From Clostridiales bacterium (GTDB taxonomy: Bacteria > Bacillota > Clostridia > Monoglobales > Firm-18): a stretch of DNA of 8,668 nucleotides. The stretch covers positions 1 through 8,668 of the forward strand of contig JAIRSR010000223.1 in assembly GCA_031255355.1 (NCBI GenBank). Direction: 5' to 3'. Every line of letters starts with the position of its first letter. Positions within the stretch are counted from its first letter, which is position 1. Position numbers and translations under genes: made by a program. Positions 1 to 6,093 of the stretch are shown here, piece after piece. The notes under the pieces were generated by a model. It was not told the origin of the DNA, did no database searches, and saw only the letters and a program-made list of their open reading frames with translations.

Positions 1-680
1 GGGGGAACGTCCAACGCAAGCGTATTTCCGTTCCACACCAATTTCTGCACGACTCCGGTCATTGCGGTGGCTTTCGCCCAATTCATAAGGTATCCCTCAT
101 ACACTTGGAAATAAGACAGCATTTCAAATCCCTCATAAATCACTTTTTTGAAATTCCGAGTAGTTGTTTCCCAAAGGTATAAATCATGTGTTTCGTTCAA
201 AGTGCCACCGGTGTTTACTATTATGTCTGTGTAATCATCAAAATTTACATCATCAAAGTATATGCCGGCAACAACATCATTTTCCAAAGGAATATACTGT
301 AACAAATCATTATTTGCATTAAAAAGTTGTATTTTATAGTTTTGATTAAAGCCTACATTGTTCTTTCCACGGTAAATTGGATTATTGACTAATTCGGGAT
401 AGGCAATATATAACGGAACAACATTCCAAGAAAAGACTACAGTATATGCTGTCTCATCTTTTTCATGCTTAATCGTATAAGTTTCACTTTTTGTTTCAAT
501 ACCCCGTTGATTTGATTCCGACGATTTTATAGTTTCATTAAATGCTGTAAATTCAAAAATTTGCGAAACCCTCAGCGAAATTGGAGCAATTATATCTTCT
601 TGAGGTAATGTCGCATATGAATAAACTGCCAAAACAGAAAACCCAAAAATCAATCCAATCATGCACAGTAATTTTCTCAT
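1..680 (-). CDS. Secreted protein with VCBS/FG-GAP-like loop, partial (C-terminus beyond left edge)
   Basis: The reading frame is open from an ATG at 680 to the left edge, giving 226 residues of a longer or just-truncated protein. The start is supported by an SD-like AAGGCGGG about 8 bases upstream. Residues 1-23 form a signal peptide: a short Arg-Lys head, a hydrophobic core at about 4-19, and a plausible cleavage after Ser-Tyr-Ala at 23. There is no lipobox. Near residues 143-153 is an acidic loop of the pattern D-x-N-x-D-x-x-x-D (D144, N146, D148, D152) followed by Ile-Ile-Val. This resembles the calcium-binding loop of VCBS/FG-GAP (integrin-like) repeats and of XAC2610-type proteins. The rest is beta-rich and aromatic. 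It is probably an extracytoplasmic protein. Its function is unknown, and the VCBS relation rests on one motif. The gene is AT-rich like the nuclease gene at 1202-1858 and unlike the core genes. Confidence 0.75.
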   Translation of the reverse strand, partial: MRKLLCMIGLIFGFSVLAVYSYATLPQEDIIAPISLRVSQIFEFTAFNETIKSSESNQRGIETKSETYTIKHEKDETAYTVVFSWNVVPLYIAYPELVNNPIYRGKNNVGFNQNYKIQLFNANNDLLQYIPLENDVVAGIYFDDVNFDDYTDIIVNTGGTLNETHDLYLWETTTRNFKKVIYEGFEMLSYFQVYEGYLMNWAKATAMTGVVQKLVWNGNTLALDVP

Positions 681-894
681 ATAAAAGACCCGCCTTCACA
701 TTACTATTTAAGAATTTCAAGAGCAGACAAAACTATATCATTATTTATAAAATACTATAACTGCGTTTCTAAGTAACATTTATGTGTATGTCATAGAGAT
801 GATGATTTTCCCATTTAGTTATAATCCCATCATTATACGATATATCGTTTTCGCAATATTCCCTCGCGTAGCACTTGAATCTGCACAAGGTCGT

Positions 895-1014
895 TCATAA
901 CACAGGGGACGGTTCTAACACAGGGGACGGTTCTGTGATTTTCGCTTTGGTGATGTATTCCGCTAAATGTTGTATGTATTCCGCTTGTTTCTCTTGCGAT
1001 TTCCGGTGTGTCAT
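895..1014 (-). other. Possible 39-residue open frame inside the repeat element
   Basis: An ATG at 1014 opens a 39-codon frame that ends with TGA at 895-897. It has a charged, helix-prone first half rich in Lys, Gln and Glu. Its last 12 residues are two copies of Glu-Pro-Ser-Pro-Val-Leu, which are simply the translation of the tandem 18-bp repeats. There is no good SD. The frame extends upstream to a stop at 1054-1056, so it may be the decayed C-terminus of a longer protein. I do not regard it as an established gene. Confidence 0.2.
899..934. repeat. Two perfect tandem copies of an 18-bp REP-like sequence
   Basis: AACACAGGGGACGGTTCT occurs at 899-916 and again, identical and directly adjacent, at 917-934. 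This sequence type, CAGGGGACGGTTCT, is in my knowledge recurrent in Clostridia and other bacteria beside RAYT (REP-associated Y1 tyrosine transposase, IS200/IS605-like) genes. No transposase gene is visible here, so these would be orphan or relic copies. Confidence 0.8.
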
Positions 1015-1057
1015 TATCCCGTTAATATAGCGAATTTTCCTTAATTCGCCAAATCAT

Positions 1058-1075
1058 AGAACCGTCCCCTGTGTT
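1058..1075. repeat. Inverted third copy of the 18-bp REP-like sequence
   Basis: AGAACCGTCCCCTGTGTT at 1058-1075 is the exact reverse complement of the tandem unit at 899-934. The three copies therefore bracket a 123-base interior in inverted orientation. A degenerate fourth copy (GAACTGTCCCCTTGTTT) follows at 1095-1111. The layout resembles a small non-autonomous REP/BIME-type element or the scar of a RAYT element. Confidence 0.75.
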
Positions 1076-1094
1076 TAGATGTTTTCAAGCAAAT

Positions 1095-1111
1095 GAACTG
1101 TCCCCTTGTTT
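1095..1111. repeat. Degenerate fourth copy of the REP-like sequence
   Basis: GAACTGTCCCCTTGTTT has the same orientation as the 1058-1075 copy and differs from it by a C-to-T change and a shifted GT/TG. It lies 19 bases beyond that copy. This suggests repeated insertion or decay of the same sequence at this site. Confidence 0.5.
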
Positions 1112-1201
1112 TTGCCAACATACGCCCCTTTGCATTCATACTGCATATGATAGCGTTACATTTATTTTTCCGCAAGTGTATCAAACCCACCGAATATTCC
1201 A

Positions 1202-1858
1202 TTACTTTGTAGTAATTTTCCAAACTAACATAACAAAATAAACGTCCTTATGCTCAACATCAGCAGGCAAAAATTTTCTTTTTGTAAAAAAACTAAGTTT
1301 GCCATTTCTAAATTGATGTGACTTAGTTCTATTGTCAAAATCATTTTGAACATTTTCGATTATCTCGTCTATGTTATGCCACGCATTTTTATTTATAAAT
1401 GCGAACTGCATAAAATATTTATTTGAATGTACTTTGGGTTTATACATCTTCGTAACATCATTTATCATATGTTCAAGCCGGTTAGAAAAAAGTCGATGAT
1501 CAGCACTGAACCCTGCCCACTTCATTTCTATTGCAATATCCGGTGTTTCGTAATCATCTTCTAAATATATCCCCAAATCAAGTTGTTTTTTATCCGAATA
1601 AAAACAAGGACATTCCGACCACATTTTATATTTAAGGCATAACTTTGAAAAGACTATCCATTTTATGACAGGCTCAGTCGCCGAACTAATACCTATGCCA
1701 CGCCAAAAATCTTTGTAAAAGTCTTTTACAATTCGCTTATTGACATTGTTAGATATTTCTTTATCATACATTTTTATTGCTTTTATTGCATCGTCACAAA
1801 ACTTTTTAAGGTATTCATCACGGTCTGATTTCTCTGCAACTCCATTTTGAACAATCAT
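1202..1858 (-). CDS. Orphan PD-(D/E)XK-type nuclease-like protein
   Basis: This 218-residue soluble protein shows the residues of a PD-(D/E)XK (restriction-endonuclease-like) core in the expected order. There is a helix with Glu62 (Thr-Glu-Pro-Val-Ile), an Asp in a strand at D94 (Leu-Asp-Leu-Gly), and about 16 residues later a strand ending in Glu111-x-Lys113. In the fold, these acidic residues bind the metal and the Lys supports DNA cleavage. No specific family is recognised. ATG 1858 is preferred because GAGGGG lies about 8 bases upstream; a longer frame from TTG 1879 would include that SD within the coding sequence. A near-consensus promoter lies at 1914-1942. No methyltransferase, helicase or other partner sits beside it in the window. 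The gene is AT-rich against GC-rich neighbours, suggesting transfer. It could be an orphan restriction, defence or mobile-element nuclease; the substrate is unknown. Confidence 0.8.
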   Translation of the reverse strand: MIVQNGVAEKSDRDEYLKKFCDDAIKAIKMYDKEISNNVNKRIVKDFYKDFWRGIGISSATEPVIKWIVFSKLCLKYKMWSECPCFYSDKKQLDLGIYLEDDYETPDIAIEMKWAGFSADHRLFSNRLEHMINDVTKMYKPKVHSNKYFMQFAFINKNAWHNIDEIIENVQNDFDNRTKSHQFRNGKLSFFTKRKFLPADVEHKDVYFVMLVWKITTK

Positions 1859-1913
1859 GCAAACCGCCCCTCGCCGCAAATATCATTTGTTATTCACATT
1901 TTTGCACAATTTA

Positions 1914-1942
1914 ATTATAAACTTCGTTTTGGAGTTAGTCAA
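1914..1942 (-). promoter_or_regulatory. Sigma-A-type promoter of the nuclease gene
   Basis: On the minus strand TTGACT (1942-1937) and TATAAT (1919-1914) are separated by 17 bases, giving 11 of 12 consensus bases. Transcription would start near 1907, leaving a leader of about 49 bases before ATG 1858. The -35 lies inside the inverted repeat GAGTT-AGTC-AACTC (1932-1945), which could be an operator. Confidence 0.75.
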
Positions 1943-1987
1943 CTCTTTTTGCAGAGCAGCGGGACGGTGCATTTGCCTTTTCAATCC

Positions 1988-3433
1988 TCAGCATAATTTT
2001 TCTATCGCGGCGTTCAGGCGTGACAGCGTTTCCTCTCTGCCCAGAATGACGGCGAGTTCCACGCCGCCGCCCGGCGTGACCGCCTTACCCGAGAGCGCGA
2101 TTCTGAGCGGGTACATCAATTGACCGTTTTTCACGCCCGACTGTTCCGCAAGCGCAATCAGCGCGTCGTGGACGGCTTCCTGTGACCATTCGGACAGGTG
2201 TTCCAACACGGGCAAAATGGCGTTCAGCGCGGTTTTCGACGTTTGCGGGTCGGTTTTCATTTTTTTATGGGTATAAAGTTCCGTGTCATATTCGGGTACC
2301 GCGTCAAAGAAATCCACTTGTTCGGGAATGTCCGAGAGCCGTTCGCACCGCTTTTGCAGCAAGGCACTGATTTTCAGCGTGTCCGCCGCTTTATTTTTGA
2401 CGGCAAGAGCGATAAACGGAAGCGCAAGGCTATGAAATTGCTCCGGCGGAAGTTCTCTGATATATTCGCCGTTCAGCCACGCCAACTTTGCCTCGTCAAA
2501 AATGGCGGGCGACTTGCTAATCCCCTTCACGTCAAACGCTTCGACAAGTTCCTCCAGAGTGAATTTTTCCCGCTCCCCCTGGGGACTCCAACCGAGCAGC
2601 GCAATGTAATTCAGTACCGCTTCTTTCAGATAGCCCTTTTTGATAAAATCCTCGTAGGACGCGTCGCCCTCGCGCTTTGATAGTTTGCGGGAATGGTCGC
2701 GCATGACGGGGCTGCAATGTATGTACGCCGGAACTTCCCAGCCGAACGCGCCGTACAGCAGGTTGTATTTCGGCGTGGAGGAAAGGTACTCGCTTCCGCG
2801 CACCACATGGGTGATGTGCATCAAATGGTCGTCCACCACATTGGCGAAGTTGTACGTAGGCAGTCCGTCCGATTTCAGCAGGATTCCGTCGTCTAACGAC
2901 TCATTTTCCACCGTGATTGTGCCGAAAATCACATCGTCAAATGAAGTCGTTCCGCTTTTGGGCATACGCTGGCGTATGACGTACGGCACACCGGCGGCAA
3001 GCCTTTTTTCGACCTCGTCTTTTGACAGTCCGTCGCAATGACCGTCATATTTGGGAGTAAGTTTTTGCGCCTCCTGCCGCGCCCGCGCCTCGTCGATACG
3101 CGCCTTGTCGCAGAAGCAGTAGTACGCCCCGCCCTTTTCGACCAACTCACGCGCGTACCGCTGATATAATTCGCGGCGTTCGCTTTGAATGTACGGACCG
3201 CAACCGCCGCCGATGTCGGGACCCTCGTCCCACACCAATCCCGTTTCCCGCAACGTGCTGTAAATCATGTCTACCGCGCCCTCTACGTAGCGTTCCCGGT
3301 CGGTATCCTCTATACGGAGAATGAACTCCCCGCCCCGCGATTTGGCAATCAAATAGGCGTAAAGCGCCGTTCTCAGGTTCCCGATGTGCATGTACCCCGT
3401 CGGGCTGGGCGCGAATCTTGTTCTTGTTTTCAA
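1988..3433 (-). CDS. gltX: Glutamyl-tRNA synthetase
   Basis: A class I aminoacyl-tRNA synthetase of 481 residues, the usual bacterial length, which charges tRNA-Glu (and possibly tRNA-Gln where GlnRS is absent) with glutamate in the cytoplasm. The N-terminal catalytic domain begins with the family signature TRFAPSPTG and the HIGH-type motif HIGN (16-19). The second signature appears as KLSKR at 250-254. Cys106-x-Cys108 followed by Tyr129-x-x-x-Cys133 matches the zinc-site region of E. coli-type GluRS. The C-terminal third is the helical anticodon-binding domain. I chose TTG 3433 as start because GGAG lies 9 bases upstream and the protein then begins MKTRTRF, as in relatives. A TTG at 3442 would abut the SD with no spacing. 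The gene has its own promoter at 3505-3533. No clear terminator was seen after the TGA at 1988. Confidence 0.97.
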   Translation of the reverse strand: MKTRTRFAPSPTGYMHIGNLRTALYAYLIAKSRGGEFILRIEDTDRERYVEGAVDMIYSTLRETGLVWDEGPDIGGGCGPYIQSERRELYQRYARELVEKGGAYYCFCDKARIDEARARQEAQKLTPKYDGHCDGLSKDEVEKRLAAGVPYVIRQRMPKSGTTSFDDVIFGTITVENESLDDGILLKSDGLPTYNFANVVDDHLMHITHVVRGSEYLSSTPKYNLLYGAFGWEVPAYIHCSPVMRDHSRKLSKREGDASYEDFIKKGYLKEAVLNYIALLGWSPQGEREKFTLEELVEAFDVKGISKSPAIFDEAKLAWLNGEYIRELPPEQFHSLALPFIALAVKNKAADTLKISALLQKRCERLSDIPEQVDFFDAVPEYDTELYTHKKMKTDPQTSKTALNAILPVLEHLSEWSQEAVHDALIALAEQSGVKNGQLMYPLRIALSGKAVTPGGGVELAVILGREETLSRLNAAIEKLC

Positions 3434-3460
3434 ATTTATCAACTCCGCAATCGTTAGACT

Positions 3461-3490
3461 TGTCCCGCGCCCTTTCGCGGGTTTGGGACA
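3461..3490 (-). promoter_or_regulatory. Hairpin in the gltX leader with two alternative pairings
   Basis: The predicted leader of about 65 bases contains TGTCCC paired with GGGACA (outer 6-bp stem, 3485-3490 with 3461-3466). It also contains CCCGCG paired with CGCGGG (3476-3481 with 3464-3469). The two stems share GGG, so they exclude each other. No T-box sequence or terminator T-run is visible. A regulatory role is inference. Confidence 0.35.
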
Positions 3491-3504
3491 GGATTATTGC
3501 ATTT

Positions 3505-3533
3505 ATTATACCACACGGCGCGGTGTATGTAAA
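3505..3533 (-). promoter_or_regulatory. Sigma-A-type promoter of gltX
   Basis: TTTACA (3533-3528) and TATAAT (3510-3505) are separated by 17 bases on the minus strand. Transcription would begin near 3498. The spacer contains a near-palindrome of the form ACAC-C-GCGC-C-GTGT. The -35 begins just beyond the terminator hairpin of the upstream DUF378 gene, so gltX is probably an independent transcription unit. Confidence 0.8.
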
Positions 3534-3534
3534 G

Positions 3535-3559
3535 GCGGGCGGAAAAATTTCCCGCCCGC
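3535..3559 (-). terminator. Terminator-like hairpin after the DUF378 gene
   Basis: The minus strand reads GCGGGCGGG-AAA-TTTT-CCGCCCGC, beginning 8 bases after the TAA stop. It is a GC-rich stem of about 8-9 bp extended by A-T pairs. The following U-tract is weak (CTTTACA) because it merges with the gltX -35 box. Termination may therefore be partial. Confidence 0.6.
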
Positions 3560-3567
3560 GAAAGTGG

Positions 3568-3780
3568 TTATCCCTTATCTCTAATGGCGGCGTTTTCCCG
3601 CTCCCGAAACAGCAGAGTAATTGACCACAGGCCGCAAAGCCCGACCAATGTGTAGATGATTCTGCTTACTGCGGCGGTCTGACCGCCGAAAACCGCAGCG
3701 AGAATGTCAACCCCGAATATGCCGACAGCGCCCCAATTGAGCGCGCCTATAATCACTAAGATTAACGCGAAACTGTCCAT
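3568..3780 (-). CDS. Small DUF378 (YuzA-type) membrane protein
   Basis: A 70-residue protein with two membrane segments at about 4-22 and 41-58. It has the DUF378 hallmarks: Leu-Asn-Trp-Gly (14-17) in the first segment, Gly-Val-Asp in the connecting loop, and Leu-Val-Gly-x-x-Gly-Leu-Trp in the second. The C-terminus is short and charged. The family is widespread in Firmicutes and has no established biochemical function. The start is ATG 3780, preceded by AAAGGAG with 8 bases of spacing; a GTG at 3804 lies upstream of the SD and is unlikely. The gene is divergent from murA across 244 bases, and I could not identify a convincing promoter for it. It precedes gltX, but a hairpin and a separate promoter lie between them. 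Confidence 0.9.
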   Translation of the reverse strand: MDSFALILVIIGALNWGAVGIFGVDILAAVFGGQTAAVSRIIYTLVGLCGLWSITLLFRERENAAIRDKG

Positions 3781-3898
3781 GCTTACAACTCCTTTGATTA
3801 TCACAGTTTAACTTACGGTATATATTATTGCATGGGGAGCAATTTGTTATACATAGGCGCGGGCAGTAAAAATTTTTTGTGGAAATTTTTGAAAAATG

Positions 3899-3927
3899 TT
3901 GTATATACGGCGGTTTAGTGGTATAAT
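3899..3927 (+). promoter_or_regulatory. Extended -10 promoter of the murA-walJ-rlmH operon
   Basis: TATAAT at 3922-3927 is preceded by TG one base away (TGg-TATAAT), an extended -10. With 17-base spacing there is a weak -35, TTGTAT (3899-3904). Transcription would start near 3934, giving a structured leader of about 90 bases. Confidence 0.7.
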
Positions 3928-3940
3928 AACTTTGACTGTT

Positions 3941-3985
3941 CCCGCCGCAGGCGGTTTTGCCGCGTTTGCGGCGGTTCGCGGCGGG
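3941..3985 (+). promoter_or_regulatory. Two-tier GC-rich hairpin in the murA leader
   Basis: CCCGCCGC (3941-3948) is exactly complementary to GCGGCGGG (3978-3985). Inside, GCCGC (3959-3963) pairs with GCGGC (3968-3972). The outer stem ends at the edge of a strong SD-like GGGGAGGA (3983-3990) that has no start codon at the right distance. There is no T-run, so it is not an ordinary terminator. It may stabilise the message or control translation; this is inference. Confidence 0.45.
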
Positions 3986-4024
3986 GAGGAAGCGGCATAT
4001 TACGAATAATGGCAGGTGAAGTTT

Positions 4025-5311
4025 TTGGATAAATTTGTGATTATGGGCGGCAAGCGTTTAAGCGGGGAAGTGACCATAAGCGGCGCGAAAAACGCCGCGG
4101 TTGCTGTGATTCCCGCCGCTTTGCTGGTGGAGGGAACGTGCAGGATCGAGAACGTCCCCGCGATTAAGGATGTGGACGTTATCGTCGATATTTTGCGCTG
4201 CCTTGGCGCGAGGGTGAAATATATCGACGGACACTGCCTGGAAATCAACTGTGAAAAAATCAACGGTTTTTCCGCACCGTATGAAATGACGCGGAAGATG
4301 CGTGCGTCGTACTACCTTTTGGGTGCGCTTTTGGGGCGGTTCCACCACGCGGAAGTGCCGCCGCCGGGCGGCTGTAACTTCGGGACGCGCCCGATTGATA
4401 TGCACATCAAGGGCTTCGAGGCACTCGGCGCGAAAGTCGGAATCGACAAGGGCGTTATCGAAGCACACGCCGTAAAACTCCGCGCGGCGCAGATTTATAT
4501 GGACGTGGCAAGCGTCGGCGCGACGATCAACATCATGCTCGCGGCGACACGCGCGGAGGGTACCACGATCATTGAGAACGCGTCAAAGGAGCCGCACGTC
4601 GTGGATGTGGCGAACTTTTTGAGCGCGATGGGCGCGAACGTGCGCGGCGCGGGAACGGACACCATCAAAATCAACGGCGTTGAAAAAATGGGCGGGGGTA
4701 CATACACCATTATCCCCGACCAAATCGAGGCGGGAACCTTTATGATTGCCGCCGCCGCGACAGCGGGCGACGTGCTTGTCAAAAATGTGATCCCGAAGCA
4801 TTTGGAAAGTCTGACGGCGAAGTTGGTGGAGATGAATACGTCCGTCGAGGAGTACGGCGACAGTATCCGCGTCAGCCGCGACGGGCCGCTCCGCAAGGCG
4901 AACGTAAAAACACTGCCGTACCCCGGATTCCCGACGGATTTACAGCCGCAAATCGTTACACTTTTGAGCGCGGCGCGGGGAACGTCCGTCATTACCGAAA
5001 GTGTGTGGGACAACCGCTTCCAATACGTGGACGAATTGCGGCGGCTGGGCGCGAAAATCAGCGTAGACGGGAAACTCGCGGTAATCGAGGGTGTGGAAAC
5101 GCTGTCCGGCGCACCGGTCAAGGCGACAGACCTCCGCGCGGGGGCAAGCATGGTGATTGCGGGACTGATGGCGCGGGGCGTTACCGAGATCCGCGAACTG
5201 CGGCATATCGATAGAGGGTATGAGGATTTAGAGGCGAAACTCCGCGCGTTGGGGGCGCAAATCGCGCGGCGCGGCGACAGCGAAATCAAGAGTATCGGAG
5301 AAGTGGTATGA
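4025..5311 (+). CDS. murA: UDP-N-acetylglucosamine 1-carboxyvinyltransferase
   Basis: The enzyme transfers enolpyruvate from PEP to UDP-GlcNAc, the first committed step of peptidoglycan precursor synthesis, in the cytoplasm. The protein of 428 residues has normal length and the two-domain EPSP-synthase-like fold. Visible active-site features are Lys22-Asn23 in SGAKNAA, the catalytic-loop Cys117 in PGGCNFGTRPID, and the Asp in the conserved FPTDLQPQ. Because the Cys is present, the fosfomycin-targeted form is expected. The loop and the HIKGFEALGA stretch resemble the second Firmicute paralogue group (MurZ/MurAB) as well as MurA. TTG 4025 is chosen as start: AGGTGA (4014-4019) lies 5 bases upstream and the protein then begins MDKFVI. 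The alternative GTG 4016 has no well-placed SD, and an in-frame stop at 4007-4009 blocks longer forms. It is the first gene of an overlapping operon with walJ and rlmH. Confidence 0.97.
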   Translation: MDKFVIMGGKRLSGEVTISGAKNAAVAVIPAALLVEGTCRIENVPAIKDVDVIVDILRCLGARVKYIDGHCLEINCEKINGFSAPYEMTRKMRASYYLLGALLGRFHHAEVPPPGGCNFGTRPIDMHIKGFEALGAKVGIDKGVIEAHAVKLRAAQIYMDVASVGATINIMLAATRAEGTTIIENASKEPHVVDVANFLSAMGANVRGAGTDTIKINGVEKMGGGTYTIIPDQIEAGTFMIAAAATAGDVLVKNVIPKHLESLTAKLVEMNTSVEEYGDSIRVSRDGPLRKANVKTLPYPGFPTDLQPQIVTLLSAARGTSVITESVWDNRFQYVDELRRLGAKISVDGKLAVIEGVETLSGAPVKATDLRAGASMVIAGLMARGVTEIRELRHIDRGYEDLEAKLRALGAQIARRGDSEIKSIGEVV

Positions 5312-6093
5312 CAAGACTGTGTACTTTGGTGAGCGGGAGCAGCGGCAACGCGGTGTTTCTCTCTCACAACGGAACGCGGATTTTAATTGATTGCGGCATC
5401 AGCGGCAGGCAAGCGGAAGCGTGTCTTTGCGGCATCGGCGCGGAACCGTCCGCGATCGACTACATATTGGTCACGCATGAGCATACCGACCATACACAGG
5501 GGGTCGGCGTTTTGTCGCGCAGGTTTGATATTCCCGTCGTCGCCAGCAGGGGGACGTGGAACGGTATGTGTATCGGCGGGATCGCGCCGAAAAACGTCAG
5601 GATTTTTGACAACAACGACCAAATGGACATTGGCGGTATCGGCGTTACGCCGTTTGACATTCCCCATGACGCGAATCAGCCGACAGGCTACCGCTTTGAC
5701 GCAGGCGGGCGGCGTTTGGCGGTGGCGACGGACATCGGGCATATCAGCGACGGCGTGCGGGCGGCGGTTTCCGGCTGTGACACGGTGCTGCTTGAGGCGA
5801 ACTATGACGCGGATATGTTGGAAAACGGGCCGTACCCCTATCACCTCAAGAACAGGATTCGCGGTGCGCGGGGGCATCTTTGCAATGACGACGCGGGGGA
5901 GTTCGCGCTGCGGTTGGTGCGGGACGGCACGAAAACACTGCTGCTCGGGCATTTGAGCAAGGAAAATAACTCTGAACGCGCGGCATTCGCGACGGTGGCG
6001 AACATCTTGGAGCGCGGCGGCATACGCGTGGGAACGGACGTTCAAATGGGCGTTGCGCCGCGCTATCACGCCAGCGCGGTCATCGGGCTGTGA
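5308..6093 (+). CDS. walJ: WalJ/YycJ-type metallo-beta-lactamase-fold hydrolase
   Basis: A 261-residue protein of the metallo-beta-lactamase superfamily (COG1235, YycJ/WalJ group). The metal-binding signature HEHTDH is at 57-62. Further ligands expected for a dinuclear site are visible at His120 (in DIPHDA), Asp142 (in ATDIGH) and His215 (in LLGHLS). The N-terminal SGSSGNA and the later GPYPYHLKNRI with GHLCNDDAG are typical of YycJ. In Bacillus and relatives this gene belongs to the walRK cluster and has been linked to wall homeostasis, with an exonuclease-like role proposed. The ATG at 5308 overlaps the murA stop as ATGA, with GGAG 7 bases upstream. Its last 4 bases overlap rlmH. The pairing with rlmH recalls Bacillus, where walJ, htrA and rlmH lie close together; no htrA or walRK is present in this window. 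Confidence 0.93.
   Translation: MTRLCTLVSGSSGNAVFLSHNGTRILIDCGISGRQAEACLCGIGAEPSAIDYILVTHEHTDHTQGVGVLSRRFDIPVVASRGTWNGMCIGGIAPKNVRIFDNNDQMDIGGIGVTPFDIPHDANQPTGYRFDAGGRRLAVATDIGHISDGVRAAVSGCDTVLLEANYDADMLENGPYPYHLKNRIRGARGHLCNDDAGEFALRLVRDGTKTLLLGHLSKENNSERAAFATVANILERGGIRVGTDVQMGVAPRYHASAVIGL

Larger units (their letters stand above)
681..1201. other. Gene-poor AT-rich stretch with REP-like repeats
   Basis: This 521-base stretch has no convincing gene. The part at 681-898 is AT-rich and carries several A/T-rich boxes, including a perfect 10-bp palindrome CGATATATCG at 838-847. I found no well-spaced promoter there for the secreted-protein gene. The part at 899-1113 carries 18-bp repeats in both orientations (listed separately). 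Short open frames exist on the minus strand but lack good SDs and recognisable homology. No terminator was seen after the nuclease gene that ends at 1202. Confidence 0.6.

Noticed and set aside
899..1111. CRISPR array
   Set aside because: Only two tandem copies with no spacer between them, plus inverted and decayed copies. The pattern is REP-like, not repeat-spacer.
1041..1223. 60-codon minus-strand frame between the repeats and the nuclease gene
   Set aside because: It runs through the repeat copies and overlaps the end of the nuclease gene, with no good SD and no recognisable domain.
1859..1879. Upstream TTG start (1879) for the nuclease gene
   Set aside because: It would place the SD GAGGGG inside the coding sequence. 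ATG 1858 has correct SD spacing.
3434..3500. T-box riboswitch ahead of gltX
   Set aside because: The leader is only about 65 bases and I see neither the T-box consensus nor a terminator/antiterminator pair.
4495..5367. Long open frame on the minus strand opposite murA
   Set aside because: It is an antisense shadow of a GC-rich gene: low-complexity Ser/Pro/Ala-rich translation, no SD, and the plus-strand frame is a clear murA.
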